Shown: positions 25,684-35,825, counted from the stretch's first letter. The stretch: 49,660 nt of DNA from Lysobacteraceae bacterium (GCA_012523465.1 JAAYIK010000033.1:1-49660), one strand, 5' to 3'. Notes: generated by a model not told the origin, from the letters alone. Program-made: numbers and translations.

Positions 25684-26442
25684 ATGCAGAACGTGCATGT
25701 CATCCTGCGCAAGGAGGATCTGGAGCCGGCGCGGCTGCAGGGGCGGGTGGTGGTGGTCTTCGACGTGATGTTCGCCACCACCACCATTGCCACGGTGCTG
25801 GCCCATGGGGCCGCGGCTGTGATCCCGGCCCGCGACGCCGACGAGGCGCGCCGGGCAGCGGCCGGCCTGGCCGAAGGCGAGTACCTGCTGGCTGGCGAGT
25901 CCCGGCTGCACGCCATCCCCGGCTTTCTGCCGGCGGTGCCGTTGCGGCTGCTGCGGGAGCCGCTGGCCGGCCGGCAGCTGGTGTATTCCACCACCAATGG
26001 CACGGTAGCGCTGCTGGAGTCCGAGCCGGCGGCCGCGGTTTACGCTGGGGCGCTGGTCAACGGTCGCGCGGTGGCCGAGCGGCTCGCCAGCCGGCACGGC
26101 GAGGAAACCGTGCTGCTGGTCTGCGCCGGCAGCGGGGGCGGCTTCAATGTGGAGGATTTCGTCGGCGCTGGCCACGTGATCCATCACCTGACCTCCAGCG
26201 AGCCGGATCGCTGGGCGCTCACCGACGCAGCGCTGGCGGCGCGGGAGTTGTACCGGGCGCACGCGGGCCAGCTGGCGCGACTGTTGCTGCAATGCCGGCT
26301 CGGCCGCCTCATGCAGGCCGCGGGCCAGCTGGCAGAGCTGGAACATGCCGCGCGGCTCGATGTCTATGACTGCGTGCCTGCCTTGCAGGAGCGGCGGCTG
26401 GTTGCGGCTGTCGATTCTGAGGAGAGGCTATATACTGTCTGA
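25684..26442 (+). CDS. 2-phosphosulfolactate phosphatase (ComB) family protein
   Basis: A 252-residue member of the ComB family, which in methanogens dephosphorylates 2-phosphosulfolactate during coenzyme M synthesis. Features: VVVFDVMFATTTIATVLAHGA, LLAGESRLHAIPGF, YSTTNGTVALLES and LLVCAGSGGGFNVEDFVGAGH. Coenzyme M synthesis is not expected here, so the true substrate is open. The start follows the previous gene by 9 bases. Its 3' end carries TATACT (26431-26436), a possible -10 for the next gene. Confidence 0.83.
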   Translation: MQNVHVILRKEDLEPARLQGRVVVVFDVMFATTTIATVLAHGAAAVIPARDADEARRAAAGLAEGEYLLAGESRLHAIPGFLPAVPLRLLREPLAGRQLVYSTTNGTVALLESEPAAAVYAGALVNGRAVAERLASRHGEETVLLVCAGSGGGFNVEDFVGAGHVIHHLTSSEPDRWALTDAALAARELYRAHAGQLARLLLQCRLGRLMQAAGQLAELEHAARLDVYDCVPALQERRLVAAVDSEERLYTV

Positions 26443-26482
26443 ATATCGGGCCGCACATTACATTTGCGAGGACAGAGGATTC

Positions 26483-27154
26483 ATGGCGACCAATACCACC
26501 AACACGACGACGATCCGCGCGCAGGAGCGCGTGCTGGCGACCAACAAGGTCCTGCGCAACACGTATCTCTTGCTGGCGATGACGCTGCTGTTCAGCGCCG
26601 TCACCGCGGGCGTCTCGGCGGCGCTGAACCTGCCGCACCCGGGCGTGGTCCTGACCCTGGTCGGCTACTTCGGGCTGCTGTTCCTGACCACCAAATTCCG
26701 TAACAGCGCCGCCGGCCTGCTGTTCGTCTTTATGCTGACCGGGTTCATGGGCTACACCCTAGGGCCCATCATCAACGTCTATCTGGGCCTGCCCAACGGC
26801 ACCGACATTGTGATGATGGCAATGGGCGGCACCGCGGCCATCTTCCTGGGGCTGTCCCTGTATGCGCTGACCAGCCGCAAGAATTTCAGCTACATGGGCA
26901 GCTTCCTGATGGTGGGTATCCTGGTCGCCTTCCTGGCCGGGGTGGCGGCGATCTTCTTCTCCATGCCGGCGCTGTCGCTAGCGGTCTCCGCCATGTTCGT
27001 GCTGCTGATGTCGGGCCTGATCCTGTATCAGACCAGCGAGATCATCCACGGCGGCGAGACCAACTACATCATGGCCACCGTCACGCTGTACGTGGCGCTG
27101 TTCAACCTGTTCACCAGCCTGCTGCATCTGCTCGGCTTCGCCAGCGACGACTGA
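26483..27154 (+). CDS. Bax inhibitor-1/YccA-family membrane protein
   Basis: A 223-residue integral membrane protein with seven hydrophobic segments. An N-terminal TIRAQERVLATNKVLRNTYL segment precedes the helices, and the core has TGFMGYTLGPIINVYLG, the family signature. BI-1 proteins are calcium-leak channels or FtsH modulators (YccA). Start ATG 26483. TATACT at 26431-26436, inside the preceding gene, may be its -10 box. A strong terminator follows. Confidence 0.93.
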   Translation: MATNTTNTTTIRAQERVLATNKVLRNTYLLLAMTLLFSAVTAGVSAALNLPHPGVVLTLVGYFGLLFLTTKFRNSAAGLLFVFMLTGFMGYTLGPIINVYLGLPNGTDIVMMAMGGTAAIFLGLSLYALTSRKNFSYMGSFLMVGILVAFLAGVAAIFFSMPALSLAVSAMFVLLMSGLILYQTSEIIHGGETNYIMATVTLYVALFNLFTSLLHLLGFASDD

Positions 27155-27194
27155 GCGTATCGGCCAAGGCCCGTCGCGGCGGACGGGTTTCGCG

Positions 27195-27229
27195 GCGCGC
27201 CGGGAGCGGGCTCTCCCGGCGCGCTTTTT
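27195..27229 (+). terminator. Rho-independent terminator after the BI-1 family gene
   Basis: A 12-bp perfect stem GCGCGCCGGGAG / CTCCCGGCGCGC with a six-base loop is followed by TTTTT. It ends only 14 bases before the next gene's ATG, so that gene may need a promoter within the hairpin region or read-through. Confidence 0.85.
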
Positions 27230-27242
27230 CATGGGCTCTGCC

Positions 27243-27803
27243 ATGGCGCTCAAGTCCACCATCCATCGGGCCGAGCTTGAGATCGCCGACCTGGACCGGC
27301 CGTACTACGGTCGGCATGCGCTGGTGATCGCCCGCCATCCCTCCGAGAGCGCGGAGCGGATGATGGTGCGCCTGCTGGCCTTCGCCCTGCACGCGGGACC
27401 GACGCTGCGGTTCGGCAGGGGGCTTAGCACCGAAGGCGAGCCCGCCCTGTGGGACAGGGACGCCGACGGCCGCATCCTGCTCTGGATCGAGGTCGGTCAG
27501 CCGGACGCGCGCCTGGTCCGCCGCGCCTGCGGCCGGGCCGAGCGGGTCTGCGTCTACAATTACGGCGGCGCGGCGGCCGACGCCTGGTGGCGGCAAGCCG
27601 GGCCGCGGCTGCGTTCGCTCGCTAACCTCGCGGTGGTCAACCTGCCTGGTCCGGCGGTGCGGGCGCTGGGCCAGGTTGCGCGCCGGAGCATGCGGCTGCA
27701 GGTTACCGTCCAGGACGATCAGGTGTGGCTGGGGGCCGGGGAGGCGGCCCTCCAGTTCGCGCTGGAGCGCCGTAAGGCGCTCGGCTCAGTGAGGACTGCC
27801 TAA
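27243..27803 (+). CDS. yaeQ: YaeQ family protein
   Basis: A 186-residue protein of the YaeQ family, a PD-(D/E)XK-like fold of unknown biochemical role. Landmarks are MALKSTIHRAELEIADLDR, RHPSESAERMMVRLLAFAL, LWDRDADGRILLWIEVGQPD and VCVYNYGG. ATG 27243 is chosen over one 12 bases upstream because the family begins at this MALKS. It stands between the terminator and a methyltransferase gene 31 bases downstream. Confidence 0.93.
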   Translation: MALKSTIHRAELEIADLDRPYYGRHALVIARHPSESAERMMVRLLAFALHAGPTLRFGRGLSTEGEPALWDRDADGRILLWIEVGQPDARLVRRACGRAERVCVYNYGGAAADAWWRQAGPRLRSLANLAVVNLPGPAVRALGQVARRSMRLQVTVQDDQVWLGAGEAALQFALERRKALGSVRTA

Positions 27804-27834
27804 TGCCGCCGCAGGCCAAGCGGAGGATGCTGCG

Positions 27835-28428
27835 ATGAAGCCCTATTCGGAAGCTTGCGAGCGCAATCAGCAACCCATACTCGAGGTGCTGCTGAAGGAA
27901 TTCGCCAGTGCTCGCACGGTGCTGGAGATCGGCAGCGGCACCGGACAGCATGCGGTATACTTCGGCCGCGCCATGCCCCAGCTGGTCTGGCAGCCGAGCG
28001 ACCTGCCGGAGAACCTCGCCGGCATCGCGGCTTGGCTGCAAGAGGCGCGGCTTACTAACGTGCGCGCGCCCATCGTGCTGGACGTGCAGGGGGCGTGGCC
28101 GGACCTTGAGTTCGACCATGCCTTCAGCGCCAACACCGCGCACATCATGAGCTGGCCGGCGGTCTGCGCCATGTTCGAGCAGCTCGGCAGGCGGCTGCCG
28201 CCGGGCGGGCGCTTTGCGCTCTACGGACCCTTCAGCGAAGGCGGGCATCATGTCAGCGAGAGCAATGCCCGATTCGACCAGTGGCTGCGAGCGCGGGATC
28301 CGGCCAGCGGGGTGCGGGATCTGGAGGATCTTAAGGCGCTCGCCGCCCGCCACGGCCTGGCCTTGCTCGGGCTGTACCCGATGCCGGCCAACAACCGGAT
28401 CCTGATCTGGGCCAAAGCCTCAAGTTAA
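27835..28428 (+). CDS. DUF938 SAM-dependent methyltransferase
   Basis: A 197-residue class I methyltransferase-like protein: KPYSEACERNQQPILEVL, the SAM motif VLEIGSGTGQHAVYFGRAMP, SDLPENLAGI and GRFALYGPFSEGGHHVSESN. No substrate is known for the DUF938 family. The gene ends 66 bases before a separate promoter-like sequence and 135 bases before the next terminator. Confidence 0.9.
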   Translation: MKPYSEACERNQQPILEVLLKEFASARTVLEIGSGTGQHAVYFGRAMPQLVWQPSDLPENLAGIAAWLQEARLTNVRAPIVLDVQGAWPDLEFDHAFSANTAHIMSWPAVCAMFEQLGRRLPPGGRFALYGPFSEGGHHVSESNARFDQWLRARDPASGVRDLEDLKALAARHGLALLGLYPMPANNRILIWAKASS

Positions 28429-28478
28429 ACCCCTTTGGTTTCAATGGCTTGTATTAAGAAGGGCGGAGAGCGAAATTT

Positions 28479-28522
28479 TTGCATCGCAACATATTGCGCA
28501 CTGCAACATAAGCTGGCATACT
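28479..28522 (+). promoter_or_regulatory. Promoter with tandem TTGC/GCAA operator
   Basis: TTGCGC (28494-28499), a 17-base spacer and CATACT (28517-28522) form a plausible sigma-70 promoter. Two palindromes overlap or precede the -35: TTGC-N3-GCAA at 28479-28489 and TTGC-N5-GCAA at 28494-28506. The regular spacing suggests a repressor site. What it drives is a 60-70 base transcript ending at 28589, not an ORF. Confidence 0.5.
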
Positions 28523-28528
28523 AAAGAC

Positions 28529-28589
28529 TCTCCTCCTCCTTAGATATCTCAACGATATCTTTTGCCCGCCTCCCCGGCGGGCTTTTTTT
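28529..28589 (+). ncRNA. Candidate small RNA with anti-Shine-Dalgarno tract
   Basis: Between the DUF938 gene and the MaoC gene, promoter-like boxes are followed about 7 bases later by a pyrimidine tract CTCTCCTCCTCCT (28528-28540). A 7-bp hairpin AGATATC / GATATCT (28542-28560) follows, then a terminator (28564-28589). A roughly 61-nt RNA would have an unpaired CUCCUCCUCC, complementary to ribosome-binding sites, in front of two stems. That is the layout of several known regulatory sRNAs. No ORF fits. This is prediction from sequence only; it could also be just a gene terminator with a UTR. Confidence 0.45.
28564..28589 (+). terminator. Rho-independent terminator
   Basis: A 7-bp stem GCCCGCC / GGCGGGC with a five-base loop, followed by seven Ts. 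It ends the candidate small RNA and could also end the DUF938 transcript. Confidence 0.85.
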
Positions 28590-28701
28590 GCCTTCATCCT
28601 TCCTCGCAACGTCCCCGTCCGAGCTTGCCAGACCATCCGCAGCGGCTAGGATGGTGCTGTTGGGTTCCCAGGCCACGACGGATCATGAGGATCGCCAGGA
28701 C

Positions 28702-29157
28702 ATGAGCATCGAACTCTATTGGGAGGACTTTACGGTTGGCCGGCGCTTCGAGCTGGGCAGCCATGAGGTGACACGGGAGGAGGTTATCGAATTCGCCCAG
28801 CGCTACGACCCGCAGCCTTTCCATATCGACGAGGAGGCGGCCGGGCGCTCGGTGTTCGGCGGGCTGATTGCCAGCGGCTGGCACACCGCATCCATGGTGA
28901 TGCGGATGATGTGCGATGGCTACCTGCTGCGCTCGGCCAGCCTCGGCTCGCCGGGGGTCGACAATCTGCGCTGGGTCAAGCCGGTGCGGCCCGGCGACGT
29001 GTTGCGGGCGCACATGACGGTCTTGGAGTCGCGGCCTTCCATGAGCAAGCCCGACCGCGGCATCGTCAAGTCCAAGTGGGAAGTTTTCAACCAGAACGAC
29101 GAGCTGGTCATGAGCATGGAAGGCTACGGCATGTTCCTGCGCCGGCCGGCCGAATGA
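28702..29157 (+). CDS. MaoC-like dehydratase domain protein
   Basis: A 151-residue hotdog protein of the MaoC/(R)-specific enoyl-CoA hydratase type. YDPQPFHIDEEAAGRSVFGG carries the hydratase Asp and His, and LIASGWHTASMVMRMM follows. I start at ATG 28702 (MSIELYWEDFTVGRRFEL). A possible role is (R)-3-hydroxyacyl-CoA formation, but no polyester synthesis genes are nearby. Its 3' end overlaps the convergent membrane protein gene by 34 bases. Confidence 0.9.
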   Translation: MSIELYWEDFTVGRRFELGSHEVTREEVIEFAQRYDPQPFHIDEEAAGRSVFGGLIASGWHTASMVMRMMCDGYLLRSASLGSPGVDNLRWVKPVRPGDVLRAHMTVLESRPSMSKPDRGIVKSKWEVFNQNDELVMSMEGYGMFLRRPAE

Positions 29158-29687
29158 ACCGCGCCGGCGCGTTCGGCAAAGGCGTTGAGTCGCAGCGGAG
29201 CATTCCCCCGCGCTTCCGAGCGAACCCTGCCGGCCCGGCTCAGCCGGGCCGCCGTCATTGCGGTCGCTGCGCCCCAAACCACGTGGGCCAGCAGCATGAG
29301 CCGCCGGCGGCCGCGCTGCTGCCGGGTCGCCGGCGGCAGCAAGCCTAGGGCGGGAATCCAGCCCAGATAGCTGAGCGCCCAGATGGCGAGCCCATACAGG
29401 CTGCCGTGCAGCAGCCGCGGCGATGCTTGCCGCCAGGCGAGCGGATACAGGGCGCCGGTGAGGGCGCCGTAAGCGAAATGGGCTGCCAAGGTCGCCCGCA
29501 CTCGGCTCTTTTCGTCGGGTAGGCGCTGCTGGAGGCGGGCCCGGCGCGCGATCGCCATGGTCAGCTTGCGCGGCGGCAGCGCATGGCGTTGCGCTGGCGG
29601 CAGCTTCCGGTACATGAGCTCCATAACTAGCGTCATGGGGAAGGTTGCCAGGGTGCTGGCAATGGCACTTGCCAGGACGGGATGCAT
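29124..29687 (-). CDS. Uncharacterised membrane protein
   Basis: A 187-residue protein with about four hydrophobic segments (for example VLASAIASTLATFPMTLVMEL, GSLYGLAIWALSYLGWIPAL) separated by basic loops rich in Arg. It resembles the DUF1440/YagU-like membrane proteins only loosely. I placed the start at ATG 29687 (MHPVLASAIAS); longer frames would add a non-membrane, cysteine-containing segment. It converges on the MaoC gene with a 34-base overlap of coding ends. Confidence 0.68.
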   Translation of the reverse strand: MHPVLASAIASTLATFPMTLVMELMYRKLPPAQRHALPPRKLTMAIARRARLQQRLPDEKSRVRATLAAHFAYGALTGALYPLAWRQASPRLLHGSLYGLAIWALSYLGWIPALGLLPPATRQQRGRRRLMLLAHVVWGAATAMTAARLSRAGRVRSEARGNAPLRLNAFAERAGAVHSAGRRRNMP

Positions 29688-29800
29688 GGGCTGGACTCCG
29701 TCGATGATCGGTCGTTCAAAGATTCGGGCCTTGTCGCCGCTGCCCAAGTGGCGTGACCGGCGGCGGCAAGCCAGAAAGTGACAGGCAAGAGGCAAGAAAC

Positions 29801-30352
29801 ATGGCGCTGCTGTATTTGATTCGGCACGGCCGCGCGGCTGCGGCCTGGGATCAGGATCCGGACCCTGGGCTGGCCCCGGAGGGGCGGCAACAGGCTCAGG
29901 CGGCGGTGGAAGCGATGAGGCCGCACGGCCCCCTGCCGCTGGTGGTCAGCCCCATGGCCCGCACCCGCGAGACCGCGCAGCCTTTCGCCGCAGCCTGGCA
30001 GGTCGAGCCGCGGATCGATACGCGCATCCGGGAAATCCCTTCGCCGGCCGGCCTGGAGCTGGGCCAGCGCGGTGCCTGGCTGCGCCAGGTCGCCGCCATG
30101 GAGTGGCCGGCGCTCGATCCCATGCTGCAGGAGTGGCGGCAAGCGCTGCTGGCCGCGCTGCTGGAAGCCAGGCAAGACACCGTCTTCATCACTCATTTCA
30201 TGGTCATCAACGCGGCGGTGTCGGCGGCGACCGCCGATCCCAGGGTGGTGAGCTTCCGGCCGGATTACTGTTCGGTGACCGTGCTGCGAAACGAAGATGG
30301 CCGGCTGCGCCTGATCGAGCTGGGGACGGAGGCGAAGACCCGAGTGCTGTAA
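29801..30352 (+). CDS. Histidine phosphatase family protein (phosphoglycerate mutase/SixA-like)
   Basis: A 183-residue member with the catalytic LIRHGRAAAAW (RHG motif near residue 8), second-site SPMARTRETAQPF and FITHFMVINAA carrying the late histidine. It could act on phosphohistidine proteins or small phosphoesters. ATG 29801 is chosen over an upstream ATG at 29753 because the family begins with hydrophobic residues right before RHG. AGGCAAGA precedes it. Confidence 0.85.
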   Translation: MALLYLIRHGRAAAAWDQDPDPGLAPEGRQQAQAAVEAMRPHGPLPLVVSPMARTRETAQPFAAAWQVEPRIDTRIREIPSPAGLELGQRGAWLRQVAAMEWPALDPMLQEWRQALLAALLEARQDTVFITHFMVINAAVSAATADPRVVSFRPDYCSVTVLRNEDGRLRLIELGTEAKTRVL

Positions 30353-30368
30353 GGCGGGCGCGACGACT

Positions 30369-30398
30369 TTGCCGGTCGATGCTGGGTGAGGCTATTCT
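30369..30398 (+). promoter_or_regulatory. Probable lnt promoter
   Basis: TTGCCG at 30369-30374, an 18-base spacer and TATTCT at 30393-30398 lie in the 78-base gap before lnt. Modest match to consensus, no known operator seen. Confidence 0.35.
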
Positions 30399-30430
30399 TG
30401 ATTCGGTTTTAGCCTGGCATCGATGACGAC

Positions 30431-32008
30431 GTGACTGCCTACCGTTCCAACGCCATGGTGAGCAGGGCGGTGCTTGCTCTGCTGAGCGGGCTGCTGCTCG
30501 GCCTCTCCACGCTGGATTCGCGCCTTTACCTGACCGGCTGGATCGGCTTCTTGCCGTTGCTGCTGGCCCTGGAAGGGCGCAGCCTGCGGCAGAGCTATCT
30601 GCTCGGCATGCTGACCGGCATCGTCTTCTGGGCCGCGGCAAGCTACTGGCTGGCGGATTTCATCGTCAACCTGAAAGGCTATCCGCGCCTGCCGAGCACG
30701 TTGCTGGCGGCGCTGTTCTGGGTCTACGCCGGGCAGGGCTTCGGCCTGGTGGCGCTGGCCTATCAGTGGCTGCGCCAGTGGCTTCGGACCGGTCAGGTCT
30801 TTATCCTGCCGCTGGCGTTTGTGGCGGGCTTCTCGCTCTATCCCGTCCTATTCCGCTTTCGCCTGGGCGAGGCGCAGACCGGCTTCCCGCTGGCGCTGCA
30901 GGGCGCCGATCTGGTCGGCGCCTACGGCATCGACTTCATGCTGGCGCTGGCCAGCGCCGTGCTGTTCTTCTGCTGGCGGCGGCGTGGCGTCGGGCCGTGG
31001 GAGCTGCTGGCGCTGGGCCTGCTCAGCGGCTGGTTCGGCTACGGCGCGCTCGCCCTACATCGCTGGGACGCGGCCATTGCCGAGTGGCCACACAAGCGCA
31101 TCGGCATCGTCCAGCCCAATGATCCACCCAGCATCGACATCCCCCCGCCGGAGCCCGGCTACAGCCGGGCGTTGCCGCCGGAGCTGGAGATGACCGGACG
31201 GCTGGCGGCCGCCGGCGCCGAGCTGGTGGTCTGGCCGGAGGCGCGCTACAAGGGCTATTTCGACCAGCGTGCGGTGCGGGACGCCTACGAGTACAGCATC
31301 GGCAAGCACGGCGTGCCGCTGCTGTTCCACGACCTGGAGCGGCGCCAGGAGGCGGGGCGCTGGCGGCAGTACAATGCCGCCGCGCTGCTGGATGCGACCG
31401 GCCGCCTGCAGAGCACCTACCACAAGGTCAAGCTTTTCGCCTTCGGGGAGTACACGCCGCTGGTCGGCGAGCTGCCCCTGGTACGAAAGTGGGTGCGCGG
31501 CTATTTCGGCGATTTTCTCGCCGACATTACGCCGGGCGAGGGGCACGAGGTCTGGCCGACGGCCGGCATGCGCCTCGTGCCCAAGATCTGCTACGAGAGC
31601 GCTTTCCCCGAGTTCATGGCGGGTGCGATCGGCGCCGACGCGGCAGGCAAGGTGATCGTGATCCTGTCGCAGGACAGCTGGTTTGGCCGCTCGCGCCAGC
31701 CCTATCAGCACCTGTGGCAGTCGGCGCTGCGGGCAGTGGAGAACCGGGTGCCGGTGGTGCACGCCATCAACGGCGGCCCCTCCGGCGTGATCCTGCCCAG
31801 CGGCCGCATCGCCTTCCAGTCGCGGCCTTTCGTGCGCGGCGAGCACCTGGTCGCGGTGCCTTATGCCGAGAGCAGCGGCGGCAGCTTTTATGCCCGCCAT
31901 CCCTATCTGTTCATCACCGTGATTTACGCGCTGTTCGGCGGGCTGCTGCTCTGGAGCTTGCTGGCCTGGCGGCGCGAGGCGCGGCTGGCGGCGCCGGCGC
32001 GCCCGTGA
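30431..32008 (+). CDS. lnt: Apolipoprotein N-acyltransferase
   Basis: Attaches the third acyl chain to lipoproteins at the inner membrane. The 525-residue protein has about six N-terminal membrane helices followed by a nitrilase-like periplasmic domain with triad E (VVWPEARYKG), K (HKVKLFAFGEYTP) and C (KICYESAFPEF), then ILSQDSWFGRSRQPYQHL. One more membrane segment closes the protein. The GTG at 30431 starts the frame; a later in-frame ATG (9th codon) is an alternative. xseA and a peptidase gene on the other strand converge on it. Confidence 0.95.
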   Translation: MTAYRSNAMVSRAVLALLSGLLLGLSTLDSRLYLTGWIGFLPLLLALEGRSLRQSYLLGMLTGIVFWAAASYWLADFIVNLKGYPRLPSTLLAALFWVYAGQGFGLVALAYQWLRQWLRTGQVFILPLAFVAGFSLYPVLFRFRLGEAQTGFPLALQGADLVGAYGIDFMLALASAVLFFCWRRRGVGPWELLALGLLSGWFGYGALALHRWDAAIAEWPHKRIGIVQPNDPPSIDIPPPEPGYSRALPPELEMTGRLAAAGAELVVWPEARYKGYFDQRAVRDAYEYSIGKHGVPLLFHDLERRQEAGRWRQYNAAALLDATGRLQSTYHKVKLFAFGEYTPLVGELPLVRKWVRGYFGDFLADITPGEGHEVWPTAGMRLVPKICYESAFPEFMAGAIGADAAGKVIVILSQDSWFGRSRQPYQHLWQSALRAVENRVPVVHAINGGPSGVILPSGRIAFQSRPFVRGEHLVAVPYAESSGGSFYARHPYLFITVIYALFGGLLLWSLLAWRREARLAAPARP

Positions 32009-32032
32009 GCCGCGGGCTTTGGCAGCGCCTAC

Positions 32033-32839
32033 TCAGGGCTGCAGGAACAGCTTCGGGTCCACCATGGTGCCGTTGAGCACCACGCTCCAGTGCAGGTGCG
32101 GGCCGGTGACGCGGCCGGTGGCGCCGACAGTGCCGAGCCGATCGCCGCGCTCGACCAGCTGGCCGGGCGTGACGTCGATACGGTCCAGGTGGCAGTACAT
32201 GGTGACCAGACCGCCGCCATGGTCGAGGAAGACGGTGTTGCCGTTGAAGTAAAAGTCGCCGGCGTCGATGACGCGCCCGGGCGCTGGCGCCCGTACCGGC
32301 GTGCCGGTGGGGGCGGCGATGTCGAGGCCGCTGTGCGGCCGGCGCGGCTCGCCGTTGAAATAGCGGCGCAGGCCGAACGGGCTGCTCTCGCGGCCCTCCA
32401 CCGGGCGGACGAAGCGCAGCAGTTGCGGCGTGCCGTCGCTGTAGGTGGCGAGCGCTGCCTGGATGCGCGGCTGCTCGGCGCGGATGCGGGCCAGCTGCTC
32501 CTCGTTGGGGGCGACGTATTGACGCTGCACCGTCAGCCGTTCCTCGGGATAGGCCTTGGCCTGGACCTCGAAGGCAATGCGGCGCGCACCGACGGCGAGC
32601 TGCTGTGGCCCAGGCTCGGTGTCCAGCGGGATGCCGACGATGGCTTTCCATTGTCACGCGTCTTTCACCACCAGCACGCGGCGGCCGTTGAAATGCGCCA
32701 CCGGCGGCGGTGCACTGCCGTCGGCAAGGGGGATGACGGCAACGCCACCCGGCACCCGAGCATCCTCGGGCAGGGCCAGCGCGGCCAGTGGGCACAGCAG
32801 CAGGGCAAGGAGCAGGGCGGACAGCAGTCGCTTGTTCAT
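32033..32839 (-). pseudogene. M23-family metallopeptidase with an in-frame TGA stop
   Basis: Reading from ATG 32839, a signal peptide (MNKRLLSALLLALLLCPLAALA) leads into 61 residues that end at TGA 32654-32656. The very same frame continues QWKAIVGIPLD...to 32033 and contains a full M23 domain: HSGLDIAAPTGTPV (zinc His and Asp), GLVTMYCHLD and GPHLHWSVV, with the late active-site HLH. No frameshift separates the halves, so a single base change explains the break. The second half could restart at ATG 32530. The gene overlaps xseA by 4 bases (ATGA). Peptidoglycan DD-endopeptidase activity is expected if it were intact. Confidence 0.75.
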
Positions 32840-34209
32840 TCGCTTTTACTCGTGGCTTCGACCAAACAGTGCAGCTCGCCCTGGGCCAGCTGGGCGGTGA
32901 TGCGCTCGCCGGGCGACACCTCGCCGGCATCGCGCAGGATGCGGCCGCTCTCCCCGTGCCGGACCACGGCGTAGCCGCGCGCCAGCGTGGCCAGCGGGCT
33001 GACCGTATCCAGCCGGTGGGCGTTGAAGCTCAGCCGCTGCCGGCAGAGTTGGAAACGGTGCCGGGTGGCGAGCACCAGGCGCTGGCGCAGATCGGCGACG
33101 TGGTCCTGTCGGGTCTTGATTTGCCCCGCTGGGCTGCGCTGCAGCAGGCGCTGTGCGGCATGCTGCTGACGTACCGTCAGCTCGCGCAGGCGCTGCCGCA
33201 TGCGCTGCTCCAGGCGCAGCTGCAGGCCGTCCAGCCGCTGGCTGGCATCCTGCAGCCGCCGCTGCGGGTGCTGCATTTGCACCCGCCGGTGCAGCCAGTC
33301 CAGCCGCTCGCGCAGCCGCTGCAGCAGCCGTTGCTGCTGTTGCTGCAGGCAGGCCTGGTGGCGCGACAGCTGCATGAGCCAGGCGCCGGCGTCGGGGCTG
33401 ATCATCTCGGCGGCGGCGGAGGGCGTCGGCGCGCGCTGGTCGGCCACCAGGTCGGCGATGGTGACGTCGACCTCGTGGCCGACGGCGGAGACGACCGGGA
33501 TCTCGCTGGCATAGATAGCGCGCGCCACCACTTCCTCGTTGAAGGCCCAAAGATCCTCCAGCGAGCCGCCGCCGCGCGTCACCAGCAGCAGGTCGACCTC
33601 TTTTCTCTCGTTGGCTAGCCGGATAGCGGCGGCGATTTGCTCGGCGGCGCCTTCGCCCTGCACCTGGACCGGGTAGATGAGCACGGGCAGCAGGGGGAAA
33701 CGCCGCCTGAGCACCGTCAGCACGTCATGGATGGCAGCGCCCGTGGGCGAGGTGACAATCCCCAGCCGCCGCGGCGGCACGGGCAGAGGCCGTTTACGGG
33801 CGGCATCGAACAGCCCCTCGCGCTGCAGCTTGTGCTTCAGCTCTTCGAAGGCGCGCCGCAGCCGGCCGTCGCCGGCGTCCTCCATGTGCTCGATGATCAG
33901 CTGGAACTCGCCGCGCGCGGGATAGAGTCCGACCCGGGCGCGTACCAGCACCTGCATGCCGTCCTTGGGTTGAAAGCGCAGCCTGATGGCAGTGTTGCGG
34001 AACATGGCGCAACGGACCTGCGCTTCCTGGTCCTTGAGGGAGAAGTAGTAATGGCCCGAGCTGGGACGCGACAGGTTGGAAATCTCGCCTTCCACCCAGA
34101 TGAGTGGATAGACGTTCTCCAACAGCAAGCGCACTTCCTGGTTGAGGCGCGAGACGGTGTAGACGGCGCGGCCGTCGCTCTGCTTGTCGTTGAAAAACAG
34201 ATCCTGCAT
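32836..34209 (-). CDS. xseA: Exodeoxyribonuclease VII large subunit
   Basis: The large subunit of the nuclease that degrades single-stranded DNA from either end; the small subunit XseB is not in this window. It has 457 residues: an OB-fold near the start (LIWVEGEISNLSRPSSGHYYFSLKDQ), the catalytic domain with GIVTSPTGAAIHDVLTV and LLVTRGGGSLEDLWAFNEE, then SAVGHEVDVTIADLVADQRAPTPSAAA and a long coiled coil. I take ATG 34209 (MQDLFF) rather than TTG 34227. A predicted promoter of guaB is divergent just upstream. Its stop overlaps the start of the M23 gene. Confidence 0.96.
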   Translation of the reverse strand: MQDLFFNDKQSDGRAVYTVSRLNQEVRLLLENVYPLIWVEGEISNLSRPSSGHYYFSLKDQEAQVRCAMFRNTAIRLRFQPKDGMQVLVRARVGLYPARGEFQLIIEHMEDAGDGRLRRAFEELKHKLQREGLFDAARKRPLPVPPRRLGIVTSPTGAAIHDVLTVLRRRFPLLPVLIYPVQVQGEGAAEQIAAAIRLANERKEVDLLLVTRGGGSLEDLWAFNEEVVARAIYASEIPVVSAVGHEVDVTIADLVADQRAPTPSAAAEMISPDAGAWLMQLSRHQACLQQQQQRLLQRLRERLDWLHRRVQMQHPQRRLQDASQRLDGLQLRLEQRMRQRLRELTVRQQHAAQRLLQRSPAGQIKTRQDHVADLRQRLVLATRHRFQLCRQRLSFNAHRLDTVSPLATLARGYAVVRHGESGRILRDAGEVSPGERITAQLAQGELHCLVEATSKSE

Positions 34210-34276
34210 GGGAACCAATGATAGCAATCGCCGTGGTCAGGGGAGCGGTGGCGGATGCAACGACGCAAGTTTCAGG

Positions 34277-35825
<1,549 letters not shown>

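Noticed and set aside
32654..32656. Selenocysteine codon in the M23 peptidase
   Set aside because: No cysteine is expected at this place in the family, and no SECIS-like hairpin is evident right after the TGA.
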